A stretch of 64,000 nucleotides of DNA from Calvatia gigantea (GCA_025093985.1 JACAAK010000012.1:1116001-1180000); one strand, 5' to 3'. Shown: positions 24,001 to 34,120, numbered from the stretch's first letter. The notes: generated by a model not told the origin, from the sequence alone. Numbers and translations are program-made.

Positions 24001-26367
24001 TTCTGCTTAAGAAAGATCTTCCAGCCCATCCTCGAAAAGTCGTCAACGACAATGAGGACATGGTGGTACCCTTCAATAGAAGTGGAGAAAGGGCCTTGGA
24101 GATCGGCATGAAGGCGCTCAAGGGGTCGTTTCGCTTGTCGCGAAGCTTGCTGAGGGAAGGGAGCTTGTGGATGCTTGCCGAGGGCACACCCTGCACATGC
24201 ATTGAGTCGATCCGAGGTCTTGAGATCAAGCCCAGAGACCATCTGATGCTTAGCTAGGTGTTGGAGGTATTCCTCATTGAGGTGCCTAAGTCGGCGATGC
24301 CAGAGATCCAGTGACGATATGTCAGAGGAGATAGCAGCAAAGGCTAGTGAAGATGGAGGTGAAGTCTCGAGGGGATAAGAGCAGGTGAGGTGGTAGAGGC
24401 CATTTCGTTGGAGATGTCCTTCCATAACGATTTCGGCCTTCTTGTTAATTTGGACCAATCCCCCCTTCTTTCGAATTTCGAGGCCTTTTCGATCCATTCG
24501 GCTCTCAGAAATGAGGTTGTCGCGAGCATTGGGACAGTATTTGACATCGAGGAGAGTGACGATGCGAGCAGGGCGGCCTTTCACGGTGACGAGGAGCTTA
24601 ATGTTCCCTACACCTGTGGAATGTAGCTGAGGGCCGTCGGCATTGATACCTCCAATAATATCGTTGCGAGGTGTGAATGTTGTGAATGCCAATTGTTGGT
24701 TACATATGTGTGCCGTCGCACCGCTGTCGAGAATCCAAGTGTCCGATTTCGGCTGTGAGCTGGTGGTAGCCATATAGGCTGAGTCCCCAGCAAGAGAGTT
24801 CCCCCCACTAGCCGTAGATCGATTGTCGTCCATAGTTTCATCAGCTTGAGCTTGATTAGCTCTGTGACGTGAGTTCCCTCCTTGTTTCCCCTTATTCTTC
24901 TTCTTCCTCTGGCGAGGTCCTTGACCTTCAGCCCCACCCCCTTTCGACCAACAGTCCTTCCAGTCATGACCCGAAATCTTGCAGTTCGTGCAGAAGGGTT
25001 GACCAGGTTGCTGAGTCTGATTTCGCCGATTATTGTTGTTGTTGTTCCTGGCCATAGAGCGGTATGCGAGAGTGGCAGTAGCCTGGTGATTCTTTCGAAC
25101 ACCATCCTCTTCGCGAATACGACGTTCAATTTCAGTGGCTGTGTAGTTTTCAGGTAGGCCAGCGAATACGTAGCTCCAGTTGGGTGGCATAGATAGGCGC
25201 AGGATACAGGCAAAAAAATCGTCTCCGATGTTACGTTTAATAGCCGCAATGTCTCGACGTAGTATCTTCATCGTAGTGATGTGTGTGATAACATCCTCGC
25301 CGTCAACGTATTCCGTTGTGATAAGGGTGCTCAGGAGCAGAGTCCAATCCATCATAGACTGTCCCACGAATATAGATTGAGCTTCCCCCCACATATCGGC
25401 AGCGATTTCGTGATAACCCAATTGTATCTGGATATCCTCCACCATGTTGGCTGAGAGTATGGCGCAGACAATAGTGTTTGTGCAAGCCCATCTCTCACCG
25501 TGTTCTGCGTTGTTGGTGTCACCCTGAACAGAACCGGTACAGTAGTCGTAAACGTCAAAGATTCGGAATTGAGTCCGCATCTGCTGGACCCATATCTTGT
25601 AGTTCGACACATTAAGTTTAACGGGGAGGTTCATCATGTATTGATAACGACTAGGCTCGATGTGAGCTACATTAAGAGTCCAATGGACTTTGTTGGGTTT
25701 CGACGGTGCCTTCCCCCTAGGTGGTGTGCTCGGCTCCTCGTGCTTGACCGAAATGCCTGCCAAAGCCGCCGACATAGTCCTGGTATTGGACTGTCCGGTC
25801 TGACTCTCGCGACCTAAGTCTGCGGATTCAGATTGTCCAAATGGCGACGAAAGTCTACCACCGGCGGATCCTTGGCGACCATCAGAGTCTACCTTGGATG
25901 CCTGGCTAGCTTGGGACATAACGTGGGTCTAAGAGAGGTTGCTCGGCTCGAAGGTGCTAGTATAGCAGGGGTAACAAAAACGGCGGGAAAAGAATAGGAT
26001 GTTGATAGGATAACGTCGGAGGGTATAAACGAATGAGCGGCGGTTTGATAAACGAGTGAATGGGTTCAATAGGTCGCGACACCGGGGCCCATAACCTAAA
26101 GGAAAGATATGACATGCAGGGCTAGGATAGACCTCAGTCGACGTGGAACGAGACTAGATTAGATTGTGTAATTACCTAGGATAGACTACGGAATGAGTTA
26201 GCTAGTGTGTACAATGGAGAACGATGGTTTGCTTACCCTCAGTCGACGTGGAACGAGACTGAGGGTGTGCAAGGTATGAGGCCAGCGAATGAGTGTGATG
26301 TCACGTGATAGCGAAGTGATTATCTACTGTAAGAAAAAGATAACGGAAGTCTACCTATATTCCAACA
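21094..26367 (-). mobile_element. Ty1/Copia LTR retrotransposon, structurally complete
   Basis: 5274 bp, flanked by the 5 bp target duplication GAAAG (21089-21093 and 26368-26372). Two 271 bp LTRs (21094-21364 and 26097-26367), beginning TGTTGGAATATAGG in element orientation, differ at about three positions. A polypurine tract (AAGGGGGTG) abuts the 3' LTR, and GGTTATGGGCCC follows the 5' LTR as the likely primer site. It is the youngest of the three nested elements. Confidence 0.95.
21372..25919 (-). CDS. Copia Gag-Pol polyprotein, uninterrupted
   Basis: 1515 residues in one frame. Order: Gag (about 85-290); zinc knuckle C-x2-C-x4-H-x4-C at 310-323; protease DSGAT at 398; Gag-pre-integrase HHCC (541-578); integrase with Asp605, Asp668 and Glu704; a Pro/Ser linker; reverse transcriptase from about 1015; RNase H with YSDAS at 1362. 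One oddity: the usual reverse transcriptase active site, Y/HVDD, reads HVDN at 1188-1191. GAC has become AAC right after GTCGAC, a CG-to-CA change. This should disable polymerisation even though the frame is intact. All other family motifs look normal. Confidence 0.95.
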   Translation of the reverse strand: MSQASQASKVDSDGRQGSAGGRLSSPFGQSESADLGRESQTGQSNTRTMSAALAGISVKHEEPSTPPRGKAPSKPNKVHWTLNVAHIEPSRYQYMMNLPVKLNVSNYKIWVQQMRTQFRIFDVYDYCTGSVQGDTNNAEHGERWACTNTIVCAILSANMVEDIQIQLGYHEIAADMWGEAQSIFVGQSMMDWTLLLSTLITTEYVDGEDVITHITTMKILRRDIAAIKRNIGDDFFACILRLSMPPNWSYVFAGLPENYTATEIERRIREEDGVRKNHQATATLAYRSMARNNNNNNRRNQTQQPGQPFCTNCKISGHDWKDCWSKGGGAEGQGPRQRKKKNKGKQGGNSRHRANQAQADETMDDNRSTASGGNSLAGDSAYMATTSSQPKSDTWILDSGATAHICNQQLAFTTFTPRNDIIGGINADGPQLHSTGVGNIKLLVTVKGRPARIVTLLDVKYCPNARDNLISESRMDRKGLEIRKKGGLVQINKKAEIVMEGHLQRNGLYHLTCSYPLETSPPSSLAFAAISSDISSLDLWHRRLRHLNEEYLQHLAKHQMVSGLDLKTSDRLNACAGCALGKHPQAPFPQQASRQAKRPLERLHADLQGPFSTSIEGYHHVLIVVDDFSRMGWKIFLKQKSDARQHLRDLITSLENQIGNKVVYFRSDRGGEFTGHALKSYFKDKGITHEMSAPHTPQQNGVAERFNRTTHEHALAMLKEAGMADGFWPEAHQYASDARNRSPTKTLNHITPYQAFFNEKPSVSAFRIFGSRCHVRTPHELRRGKLDAHSIEGVFCGFDPASTSWKIWIPSKRSFQVSRDVIVYETVNHPGIDTSMPPVTSEGVNIDDPTHSRSHPNSIPIPEETGSPLPRSSPIPSDPPFTTPPSIPDPHPAPSTANPNPIPSSIPNPSEPRRTTRISRPSWIKQANEEQAVKEFEAKKQRQKIREARANHLNNPTSKYQLPPTIPEHEAVEHTPEDDLAHIAYLAAYGPVIPQSFEEAITGPDADNWWKAMREEISLHSTRGTWRAEKMPKERTAVGCRWTYAIKFGPEGEVLRYKARLVAQGFNQIPGLEYDDTFSPTTCLESIKLILHLSATLGWERAQDDVTGAFLHSNLDCIIYMKQPPGFEDGTNRALLLIRSLYGLKQAARLWYKYMVERLTSIHFKQLHTDNAVFYRKLESGTTIIAIHVDNMFSTSCSQDELKHVRSQLHKLFDMKEEDPNWLMGFLLIEDHLARTISISHRQYIDTTLKRFHMQNCHPTSLPLDPGCKLSKADGPQTKEEKQQMAKTPYRELVGALTWISLISRPDIGFAARFLAQFNSNPGPKHWKAAQHVLQYLAGTRDIVQVLGGKSKDNRHLTLTGYSDASGAEDPDDRRAVTGCVFQMGDKSIITVSKKQPTVGDSSTEREYMAGAYTVKYGLWLVQLLAELEMPVSLPITVYMDCTSSIDLTKDSRFHGRTKHIDIKHHFIRERVSDGTFTICYLSTKEMTADILTKALKEPDFIHLRSKLGLHIPSV

Positions 26368-27417
26368 GAAAGGTGTCGAGAGCGATTACTGAACGTTCGG
26401 AAGGCGGCGTTTACGATTGCGTGGCGATTCGGTGTCGAGACGAGAGAGAGAAGAGAGAAAGAGAGATAGATTAGAGAAATAGGCTAGAGACAGAGACTTC
26501 GAGTCGAAACTTGGCTAATTCGTAGCTACCTGACTACAACAAAGTATACAGGTTTTTATAGAGGAGAATGGTGGGCTGTGTGCCCGAATTACAAAGAGTA
26601 GAATGTAAATTTTAGAGAGAGAACAAAGAAAAACATACTAGCGGGGATGAAGACGGGCCGGAAGCTCATTCTATGAGGTTCTAAATTATGAGGAATGTAG
26701 AAAAAGTATAATAAGTGAATAGAAAAGCGGTCCGTAAGTTTTTTAGAGTCGGAAATGAGAAGTACAGGCGGGCGAGGTGGAGTTCGGAGGTTGGAGCTTC
26801 TGTGGTCGGGACTTCCGAATTAGGAAATCGTGTATGATCCGGACTTCTGGATGGCTCGGAAATGGGATTTTCGGGGTCGGTGTCTTGGTCATCGTTCTCG
26901 GAAGTGAAAGGCATCATCGGTGAAGTGGAGTAGTGGGAGGAGTACGCGTACATGACACTTTTCAGTGTCAGGTGCCGTCCGATCTCCACAGTACCATGGA
27001 TGGTGACCTTTATGTTTGCATTTTGGATGACAAACTTTACCAAAGTCTCAAGAAATACAGGAAGAAGAAGTGGCAAGTCCTTTTCCAACAGGACAATGAC
27101 CCCAAACACACAAGCAAAAAAGCAAAAATGTGGCTTGAAAACAGTGGTTTAAAGGTTATGGAGTGGCCACCACAGTCCCCAGACCTTAATCCCATTGAAC
27201 AGCTCTGGACTTATGTCAAAAACAGGCTAGAAGAGTATGAAAACTACCCTTCCAGCATAACTGAACTCAGAGAAAGGGTGGATATAGAATGGGGCAAAAT
27301 TCCTGTATCAGTGTGTCAGAATTTGATAGAGAGTATGCCTAGGAGGGTTCAGGCTGTTTTACAGGCCAAAGGGGGCTATACAAAGTACTAGAGAACTGAT
27401 TTTGTGTAGTTTCAGAC

Positions 27418-27630
27418 AGAGGGACAAAACCCTTCCAATGGACTCATAATGTTGATTAATTCATATCACCACAGGAACTTAATATTACATAATGCTGTTT
27501 ATACCTATTTGTAGATAAGATACAAGACTACCTACATTTAAATTCTGAAGTGGATACCTTTACTGGTTGCTGAGTTATTTGAGATTTCATGAAAAAGTCA
27601 AAATCATTGGAAGGGTTTTGTCCCTTACTG
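27418..27630 (-). repeat. Right terminal inverted repeat of the Tc1-like element
   Basis: Reverse-complement partner of the left end, with the same internal reversed copy of the tip motif (GGGACAAAACCCTTCCAATG at 27421). It ends at the TA target duplication. Confidence 0.85.
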
Positions 27631-27831
27631 TATTCTCAAATGGGGATCTCATTAAAGCCGTGTTTCGTACTGTAACTTGGCACTGGCAGGCTTGTCGTAC
27701 CTCCTGCATGTGCAGAATCCACATGCGTCAAGAAGTCCACACTCCACAGGTGGAGAAGCAACTAGAAGCAGTCTCATGCCAACTCTCCCAAGCACATTTG
27801 CTTCTATTTGGCTATTTGGCGCCCGCTATCC

Positions 27832-27838
27832 TATATAA
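27832..27838 (+). promoter_or_regulatory. TATA-like box upstream of Argonaute
   Basis: TATATAA lies about 180 bp before the Argonaute ATG and 200 bp from the transposon's right end. Position and sequence fit a core promoter; it is not tested. Confidence 0.4.
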
Positions 27839-28018
27839 GCTGGCAGATCCGCAGCCTCACAATATTCCCAGTGTTTTGTTCAACCTTACACTCGAAGGCG
27901 TAGGTTGGCCAACACACTTAGGTATTATACTAGCTATCTTGAACTCGACTTCATCCTCTGTTCCTAGTTATTGAGCCAGTCCATTCCACGCTTCATACCA
28001 TCATTTTAGGGGCCGACA

Positions 28019-31000
28019 ATGGCATATCAAAGTGGTCGCGGTCGTGGTCGTGGTTTTTCTGAGAGGGGCCGAGGTTCTGACTTCAGGGGAAGGGGCGGTG
28101 ATCGAGGACGGGGCAGTGATAGAGGTAGTGACCTGGGTCGGGGTGGTGGTCGGGGTCGGGGCATTCCACCGGAGTACCCACTATCTCCTCGTTAACGCCA
28201 AGCAATCTATTGATAACCTTTGTAGTATCTATGCCCCACCTGGTCGTACTGCCCAAATCGACACAAGGCTTCGTGATGCGTCTCAAGATGAACTTGTCGC
28301 ACGCTTCAAAAGCGTGAAAATCAACGAGGTGGACCCTTCTCTGCGCCCTGGTCATTGCACAGTGGGAAAGGCCATCGCATTAAGGACCAATTTTTTCCCG
28401 ATATCTATTCCCAAAGGACCTTTTTACGAGTACGAGGTTGCCATCACCCCTCCAATCAAGGTCAGGCGCGTTAGGAGACGCATTTTCGAACTTGCAGAAG
28501 ACACCAATGACTGGAAGGCTACTTTGGCTGGGTTTGTTGCCCATGATCATTCGGCTAAGCTTGTTGCGCGTAAGCGCCTTCCCCTGCCTTTAGCAATTGA
28601 TGTCCCGTTCTACGACGAGGATGAGGACCCACCCGCAGCTGGTGCCCAGGCTAGCAAGGAATATACGCTCTCTATCAAATTTGTTCAGGAACTCGAGACT
28701 GAAAGTATTCAACGGCGAGCAAAACCTCTACTAGAGTATGAAGTTCGTACTCATGATACTTAAAGATATATTGCCGGAGATCCCCAATATCGCACCTACG
28801 ATATTATGCCGATTGTCTCAGCATTTAACCTCATCTTGGCTGCCTACCCCACTCGTTCCGGAGGCGGCGGCGTTATGGTTGGACGCAATAAATTTTTCAT
28901 GCCTGGCACTGGCCCTTCCATGCCTCTTGGAGGGGGGCTGGAGGCCGTTCGAGGTTTCTACTCCTCTGTGCGGACCGCACACAAGCAGCTTATGGTCAAT
29001 GTCAATGGTATGTGTTCCCATTTCGTACTTGAAGTTCAGCACCAACACATATTCCTTTAGTCTGTACGACGGCTTTCTACAAAACGGGCAATCTGGCCAA
29101 TGCCATGGTGGAGTTCATGAACATGGGTTCTAATGCACGCGCAACAGCGTTCGTCAAGGGTCTCCGAATTAAGGCCACTCACCTCGGATACCGCAAGACG
29201 ATCAAGCAAGTACACAAAGATACTGCCAAGAGCTACATCTTCGACTCTGGAGAATATGGGAAGCTTTCCGTTGAAGAGTATTTCCGCAAGAGTACGTCTT
29301 CCAGCTTTGATTTTCTCGACATGTCTTCTGATGTCGCCCTTCAGAATACAAGATTCAGCTGAAGTGTCCCAACCTGCCTCTCATTGATGTCGGTGGGCAG
29401 AAGGTCAACCTCCTACCCCCTGAACTTTGCGAGATCCTCCCAAATCAACCCTACAAGGGAAAGCTCCTCGAGAGTCACACAGCCGCAATGATCACCTACG
29501 CAGCCCAACCCCCCAACGCGAATGCACAAGCAATCGAGTCGCAGGGACTTCAAGAGCTTGGATTCACTCAAAGTGCTTCTACCCTTAACAGCTTTGGTGT
29601 TGGCATAGGAAAGGAAATGGCCGTTGTTCCTGGTCGCATTCTGGCTCCGCCCAAAGTCAAATACCACAAAGACGCTGATGCTGCCGACTTCAAGGCGGAC
29701 AAAGCGAGTTGGAATTTGAGGCAGGTCCAGTTTGCGAAGGGTGCGGTTTTGGAAAACTGGGGTATTCTCCTCATCCGTGATGGGAACCACGAGGAGTTTA
29801 ATGGGCCGACGGATCCCAAGTTGCGGGAGATCTTAGTAGATTTCATTAACACATGCAAGACGAGTGGGATAGTTGTCAAGAACTTGCCCACCATAGGAGA
29901 GGCTCATTTACCGCCCAGAGATGGGAGCGACCCCATGAGGGAAGGGGCAATGGCAAAGATTCGAGAAGCCTTCCAAAGCTCTTTCAAACAAAAGCCAAAG
30001 ATGATTATGGTGATTTTGTCGAACTCGGACAACCACGTATACTCCGGACTGAAACGACTCTGTGATGTCGTGTTTGATGTTGGTAAGTCGCACGTTCGAG
30101 ATCAGTCTTGTTCTGGTTAACTCCGGATCTACCTCGCAGCGACGATTTGTGTCCAGGCTGGAAAAATTCGAGTTGGTATGTACTGCACTTGGCTATAGGT
30201 GGTTGACGTAAAGATATTGACTACACTTCAGGGGGTCCACAATATTATGCGAATGTTGCTATGAAATTCAATATAAAACTCGGTGGTGTCAAGTAAGTGA
30301 TCCATCTGCCCGTTTGAGTTGTAGCGCGTCTCAACAGCACTTCAGCCACACCCTCGACAAAACTAGTTTGACGTGGTTAAAAGAGAAACCTACGATGCTC
30401 GTGGGTATTGATGTGACCCATCCTGGAGCAGGAGCGGTAAAAGGCACCCCTTCCATCGCTGCTGTTGTAGGTAATGTCGATGATAATTTTGCTCAATTCC
30501 CCGCCAGTATGCGGATGCAGGAGTCAAGGAAAGAGGTGCGTAAAATACCATCAATTGCTTGGTTTTCACTGACACTGATCCCAGATGGTGACCGAGCTCG
30601 GGCCCATGATGACAGAACGATTGCGCGCTTACAATGCAAGGAATAAGAAGTATCCAGAGCGCATTCTAGTCTACCGCGATGGTGTGTCTGAGGTAGGCTT
30701 CATAAACTAGAGTCGTACTTGCATTCCTCCTGATTTTTTACTACCTTCTAGGGCCAATTTGCCATAGTCCTGGAGGAAGAGATGCCCGCCATCACTGCTG
30801 CATTCCAGAAGATCCGTCCAGGTTACCGGCCCAAGTTGACCATTATCATTTGTGTAAGTTTCAATCTCTCAACGAATGCGTTCCTGCGATGGTGTTGACC
30901 ATTCCTCAGGCGAAGCGTCACCACACCCGTTTCTTCCCTACCGATGCACGGCACGCCGATAGAAAGTTCAATAGCTTGCCTGGAACCATTGTTGACCGTG

Positions 31001-31436
31001 GCGTCACGTCTGTTTACCTCTTTGATTTCTATTTACAAGGTTAGTTTTCCTCCAGTTATTACCGCCTTATACCCGAGGGCTCATAGGTATATGCCCAGCC
31101 CACGGAAGTCTCCAAGGAACAAGCAAGCCCACCCATTACCATGTTATCCATGACGAGTTGAACTTCACGGCAGACAGACTGCAGGTCTTGACCAATAACA
31201 TCTGCCATATGTTTGCTCGTGCTACCAAGGCCGTCAGCCTCGCTTCTCCCGCATATTATGCTGATCTTGCATGTGAGCGCGGGCGATGCTATCTGCAGGA
31301 ATTGCTGCAAGGATACCGGAGCGATGGCGTGACGGCCACCAGTGCAGACGAAGAGCAGATCAAGAAAGAGGCTGCGAAATGTTGGAGGAATGGTCCGACT
31401 GGTAACAATATCAAGAATATCATGTTCTATCTCTAA
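28019..31436 (+). CDS. AGO1: Argonaute, complete, slicer-type
   Basis: Small-RNA-guided silencing protein. Twelve exons (28019-28173, 28226-28714, 28766-29007, 29061-29291, 29345-30082, 30140-30175, 30234-30294, 30346-30535, 30585-30692, 30752-30853, 30910-31039, 31099-31436) give 939 residues. The N-terminus is an RG/RGG-rich tail typical of fungal Argonautes; the N, PAZ, MID and PIWI regions follow. The catalytic tetrad is present: Asp in IDVTHPG, Glu in ESRKEM, Asp in YRDGVSEGQ and Asp in PAYYADL, a DEDD form. The third exon is reached by a GC-AG intron (28715-28765) that contains an in-frame stop. The first 490 bp of the gene are duplicated, inverted, at 34.1-34.5 kb. The symbol denotes the family only. 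Confidence 0.93.
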
Positions 31437-31818
31437 CCCCGATTTTTTGCCATCTCATTTGTGTACTTCTATATGTTTCATTGCTGCAAAGATGCCATTG
31501 AATTTGTTTGTGTGTCTTGTATATCCAGAGTTCTCAGCACATTACACAAATCTATCAAAAGATCTCGAAACGTAATCAAAACACAGGTGACCTATGGTAG
31601 CGGCGCCATGGATCACCAGGTCTCAACTACATTCCACTACGGGCCCGGTAGTTGCTTTCCTTTCCCTCCGACCAAAAGCTTGAGGTCTTCGTCAACTTTT
31701 GACGGTGGACTCCCTTTCGGACCAGCAATTCGCTGCTCGCGATTCCACTGTTCTCGCATCGCTTTGGGCTCTCGGGGTGGTTCACGACTCCCAGGCTGTG
31801 CAAGTGCTACGGAAACTG
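31437..31818. other. Convergent 3' spacer between Argonaute and the RNase III remnant
   Basis: Both neighbours end here. Short open frames show no family signal. No terminator-like element could be singled out. Confidence 0.4.
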
Positions 31819-33484
31819 CTACGATAGGTTGTTCCTCGTGGCTTTTTGTTCAAGGGACCCCTCTGCACAGGGACCAAATTTAGCGGTACGGCTGCACGGC
31901 ACTTGAACGGTCATTTTTGGAGGTTCAGAGGCGCACGGGACCTTTGGTTTTGAAGTATCGGTGCCCTCACCGAGGACTACTTGCCTTGGGGCCGCGTTAG
32001 GCATGTCTGGCAACGGTGAACTCGTTGGCGATTCAACCTGCGGGTCCCCACATTCGGCACGGGGGCGAACCTCAAAACGGCTAGTGTTACCTTTGCACAA
32101 GGCAACTTTTATTGTCTTTTCCGCTGCGTTAGTGCTGTCCGGGCTGTCACTCTGAGGTTGTTGGGGTGGACTAATCTTGAGTTTGTGCAATGTAGGTATC
32201 AGATCCTCAACAGGAGACGTTTCATTATAGTTGCTTTCGTTCTCAGAATCATCGCCAAGCTCGATGGTGAACCGGTGTGACGCAACGGCTTCAGAGCAGG
32301 GTTTGTTGTGCGTGGTTTCCTTGCATTTGATGACCATAGCTGCAAAAAATGCCTCGAGTTCATCCCCTTTGGAGATTGGAGGTATGTCTTGGGTTTCCTG
32401 GATAGCTTCGAGCGCGGCGGCGTGAATAGTAAGGGTATCATTAGCGCCACGAGGAAGGCACGGTTTGTAGCTTCATAAAGGTTAACCCATATCAAGCTAC
32501 AATCGTTGCGAAAGCGTAACGAACCTCGGGTCCTCCACAACAATATCATGGGCACGGGTGACAAGAGGCGTGGGCCATTCAATCCCCCATTTCCTCACCG
32601 CCTTGGCATCCGCGAAGTGGTACCAACCAATCATGGCATAGAGTGCCTGTGTGAGTTTGCTCCGGAGAGAGAGTTCGCGATGCCTGGTTTCCGCAGTGAC
32701 GGATCTCGGCGGGGTCAGTCGTTTGTCATACAATGGATACTCGGGGTCCCAGACATCGAAAAAGAATCCGAGTTTGAGAATTGAACTAAGGTAGCCTTGT
32801 GTCCAAACGTTGATTACAAGAATTGTGATGCTCTGGCGGGCTGCATGAGTGGCAATTAACGCAGAACATAGACGCGACAAATGGTATACAGAGATAAGAT
32901 GTGGCCCTTTAAGAAGTGCCTCTCGGTTCTCGGGGTAAAGGACCATGAATATTTCGCAAACCCAGAACTTGACAAGATGAGTGGCGATTTCGACCCTGTC
33001 GCGATCATTCCCAATACCGCCGTTTGCTCCGAAGACGAACTTGGTATTCTGAGGAAGCGCAGAAACCACAGGTTCGGCCATGGTCATGAATTTGTCTGCT
33101 CTAAATTCCAGATAGTCATGAAGTTTTTCTTGATGCTCGAGGTTATCCAAGAGGTCACGCGAAACGTAACGATCTCGGTTGAGGCTTGCGACCTGTGTAC
33201 ACCGCTTCAAGTTGAGGTAATCCTCTGTCGCCGCCTCGATCAAAGGCATGAATAGGACTTTCAAGCCAATCTTTAGTAACGTCCCAGCCATGTTCCTCGT
33301 ACACAGCACCAGTATAGGCCTCAAAGAGGTCAGCTAGTACCTTCGGTGGGGGGCGGGCCTGTTGAGGACTCCAGCCATCGACACTTTCACCGTCTGCTGC
33401 ATCCAGCATGGCGGTTCTGTGGAGCTGAAGCTGGTACGCTAAGCGTCCAAGTGTATCACTGTTAGAGACGGCTCTGCCAACAAC
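31819..33484 (-). pseudogene. RNase III domain protein, 5'-truncated
   Basis: Exons 32525-33484 and 31819-32470, with an intron at 32471-32524. The upper exon starts inside an RNase III domain: AVSNSDTLGRLAYQLQLH, then KVLADLFEAYTGAVYEEHGW, which carries the Asp and Glu of the second catalytic motif. The first motif (NERLEFLGD type) is absent, because recognisable sequence stops at about 33484. One extra base near 33265 shifts the frame between DWL and KVLF. Beyond that the frame is open for 800 bp and continues into a Ser/Pro-rich C-terminal region of unknown function. It probably derives from a fungal RNase III or Dicer-like gene cut by the rearrangement. It may still be transcribed, but it cannot make a complete nuclease. 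Confidence 0.65.
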
Positions 33485-34120
33485 CTTGAGCCGAAGAAAG
33501 AATCAACGACTTTTAAGAAGGCCCCACAGCAGTTTGACCCATACCACTTGTTGATTCAGACAAAAGCTGTCTTTTGCTACGGCAAGGGCGCACGTGAGAT
33601 TGACATGCGATGCCCTACGAATTCCAGCAAGTCGTTATTCCTCTCCCTCCCAACCCTGCTGTTGCGAGTTTGTTCAAGGCGACGATGGCGCGTCCAGTTG
33701 TCGTATTCGTTCAGGTACACAAAAAGTTCAGAGGGAACCGGGGCAATATGCGGACCATGTCGGCGCGTCATACAGATGGTCAAGGTTGGGTGGTAAAGGT
33801 AGAACAGGCAGAATGGTCATCGCTTCACCAGCTTCTGCTCCCGTTATCGCAGATTATTACTCATGGGCGCCCCTGGTCCTGACAAAGACACATAATTCTG
33901 TATAAACCTATGCAGCTTTGACGAGGCGGCTACAAGGCCTGCAAGTGTTCCGCAACAGGTTATCGTAGCTGAGCCAGATGTGAGGTGAGTACCTCGAGCG
34001 GTGCTAGTGTTCCGGGAAATAGGCCTCGGACCCATTTCGCAGGTGAGAATCACACCTGGCTTCCAGGGGGGCTATTTCGCGGGGGTGAATAACGGCTAAT
34101 TTGCGCACTCCTATTTTGGA
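33485..34120. other. Junction sequence between RNase III remnant and inverted copy B
   Basis: About 640 bp matching neither neighbour. On the plus strand two overlapping frames (33490-33610 and 33610-33882) read like coding sequence, with Lys-rich and PLPPNP segments, and would join with one frame change. I do not recognise the product. It may be filler captured during the duplication, or a fragment of another gene. Confidence 0.35.

Larger units (their letters stand above)
14117..26990 (-). mobile_element. Ty3/Gypsy LTR retrotransposon, degraded, carrying a nested Copia element
   Basis: Both LTRs are 799 bp (TG...CA ends). The 4 bp target duplication GTAC (14113-14116 and 26991-26994) lies inside the transposase codons of the Tc1 element. 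Genes are on the minus strand in the order gag-protease, reverse transcriptase, integrase. Removing the nested Copia leaves about 7.6 kb. Several frame breaks in pol mean it cannot move on its own. Confidence 0.9.
20913..26990 (-). repeat. Gypsy LTR (5' LTR in element orientation), split by Copia
   Basis: The pieces are 20913-21093 (181 bp) and 26373-26990 (618 bp). Together they make exactly 799 bp, the length of the other LTR, once the GAAAG duplication of the Copia insertion is counted once. The piece boundaries coincide with the Copia ends. Confidence 0.9.
13497..27391 (+). pseudogene. Tc1-like transposase, broken
   Basis: The N-terminal half is 13497-14116 and the C-terminal half 26991-27391; the gap is the Gypsy insertion. 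The N-terminus holds helix-turn-helix DNA-binding segments (HTATQIASTTGYSLSTISRVH). The catalytic triad is visible: Asp in TDETK, Asp in QQDNDPKH and Glu in NPIEQLW, a DDE pattern. Three in-frame stops precede the insertion: TGA at 13791-13793 (expected Arg), and TAG at 13932-13934 and 13986-13988 (both expected Trp). Each is explained by a single C-to-T or G-to-A transition. The gene is dead in this copy. Confidence 0.9.
13148..27630 (+). mobile_element. Tc1/mariner-type DNA transposon, split by nested LTR elements
   Basis: The element starts CAGTAAGGGACAAAACCC at 13148 and ends with its reverse complement at 27630. It is flanked by the TA target duplication (13146-13147 and 27631-27632). 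Without the insert it is about 1.6 kb, normal for Tc1. Its ends are inverted repeats of about 210 bp. It lies in the spacer downstream of the reductase gene, upstream of Argonaute. The equivalent site in the inverted copy, near 34837, is empty. Confidence 0.9.
11169..28422. repeat. Inverted segmental duplication, copy A (interrupted)
   Basis: The stretch 11169-13147 plus 27631-28422 (about 2.8 kb without the insertion) matches the reverse complement of 34121-36845. It covers the promoter and all of the ketopantoate reductase-like gene, the intergenic spacer, and the promoter and first part of Argonaute. Anchors seen by eye are the shared run around GTTGTTTATAT at the outer edge and CCCAAAGGACC / CCCAAGGGACC at the inner edge. 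The copies differ by many substitutions and small indels, so the duplication is not recent. A 14.5 kb transposon nest interrupts this copy only. Confidence 0.85.

Noticed and set aside
28032..28225. Alternative Argonaute start in the second frame
   Set aside because: The RG-rich frame from 28019 spliced at 28173/28226 gives the expected Argonaute N-terminus; the other frame is a Val-rich shadow.
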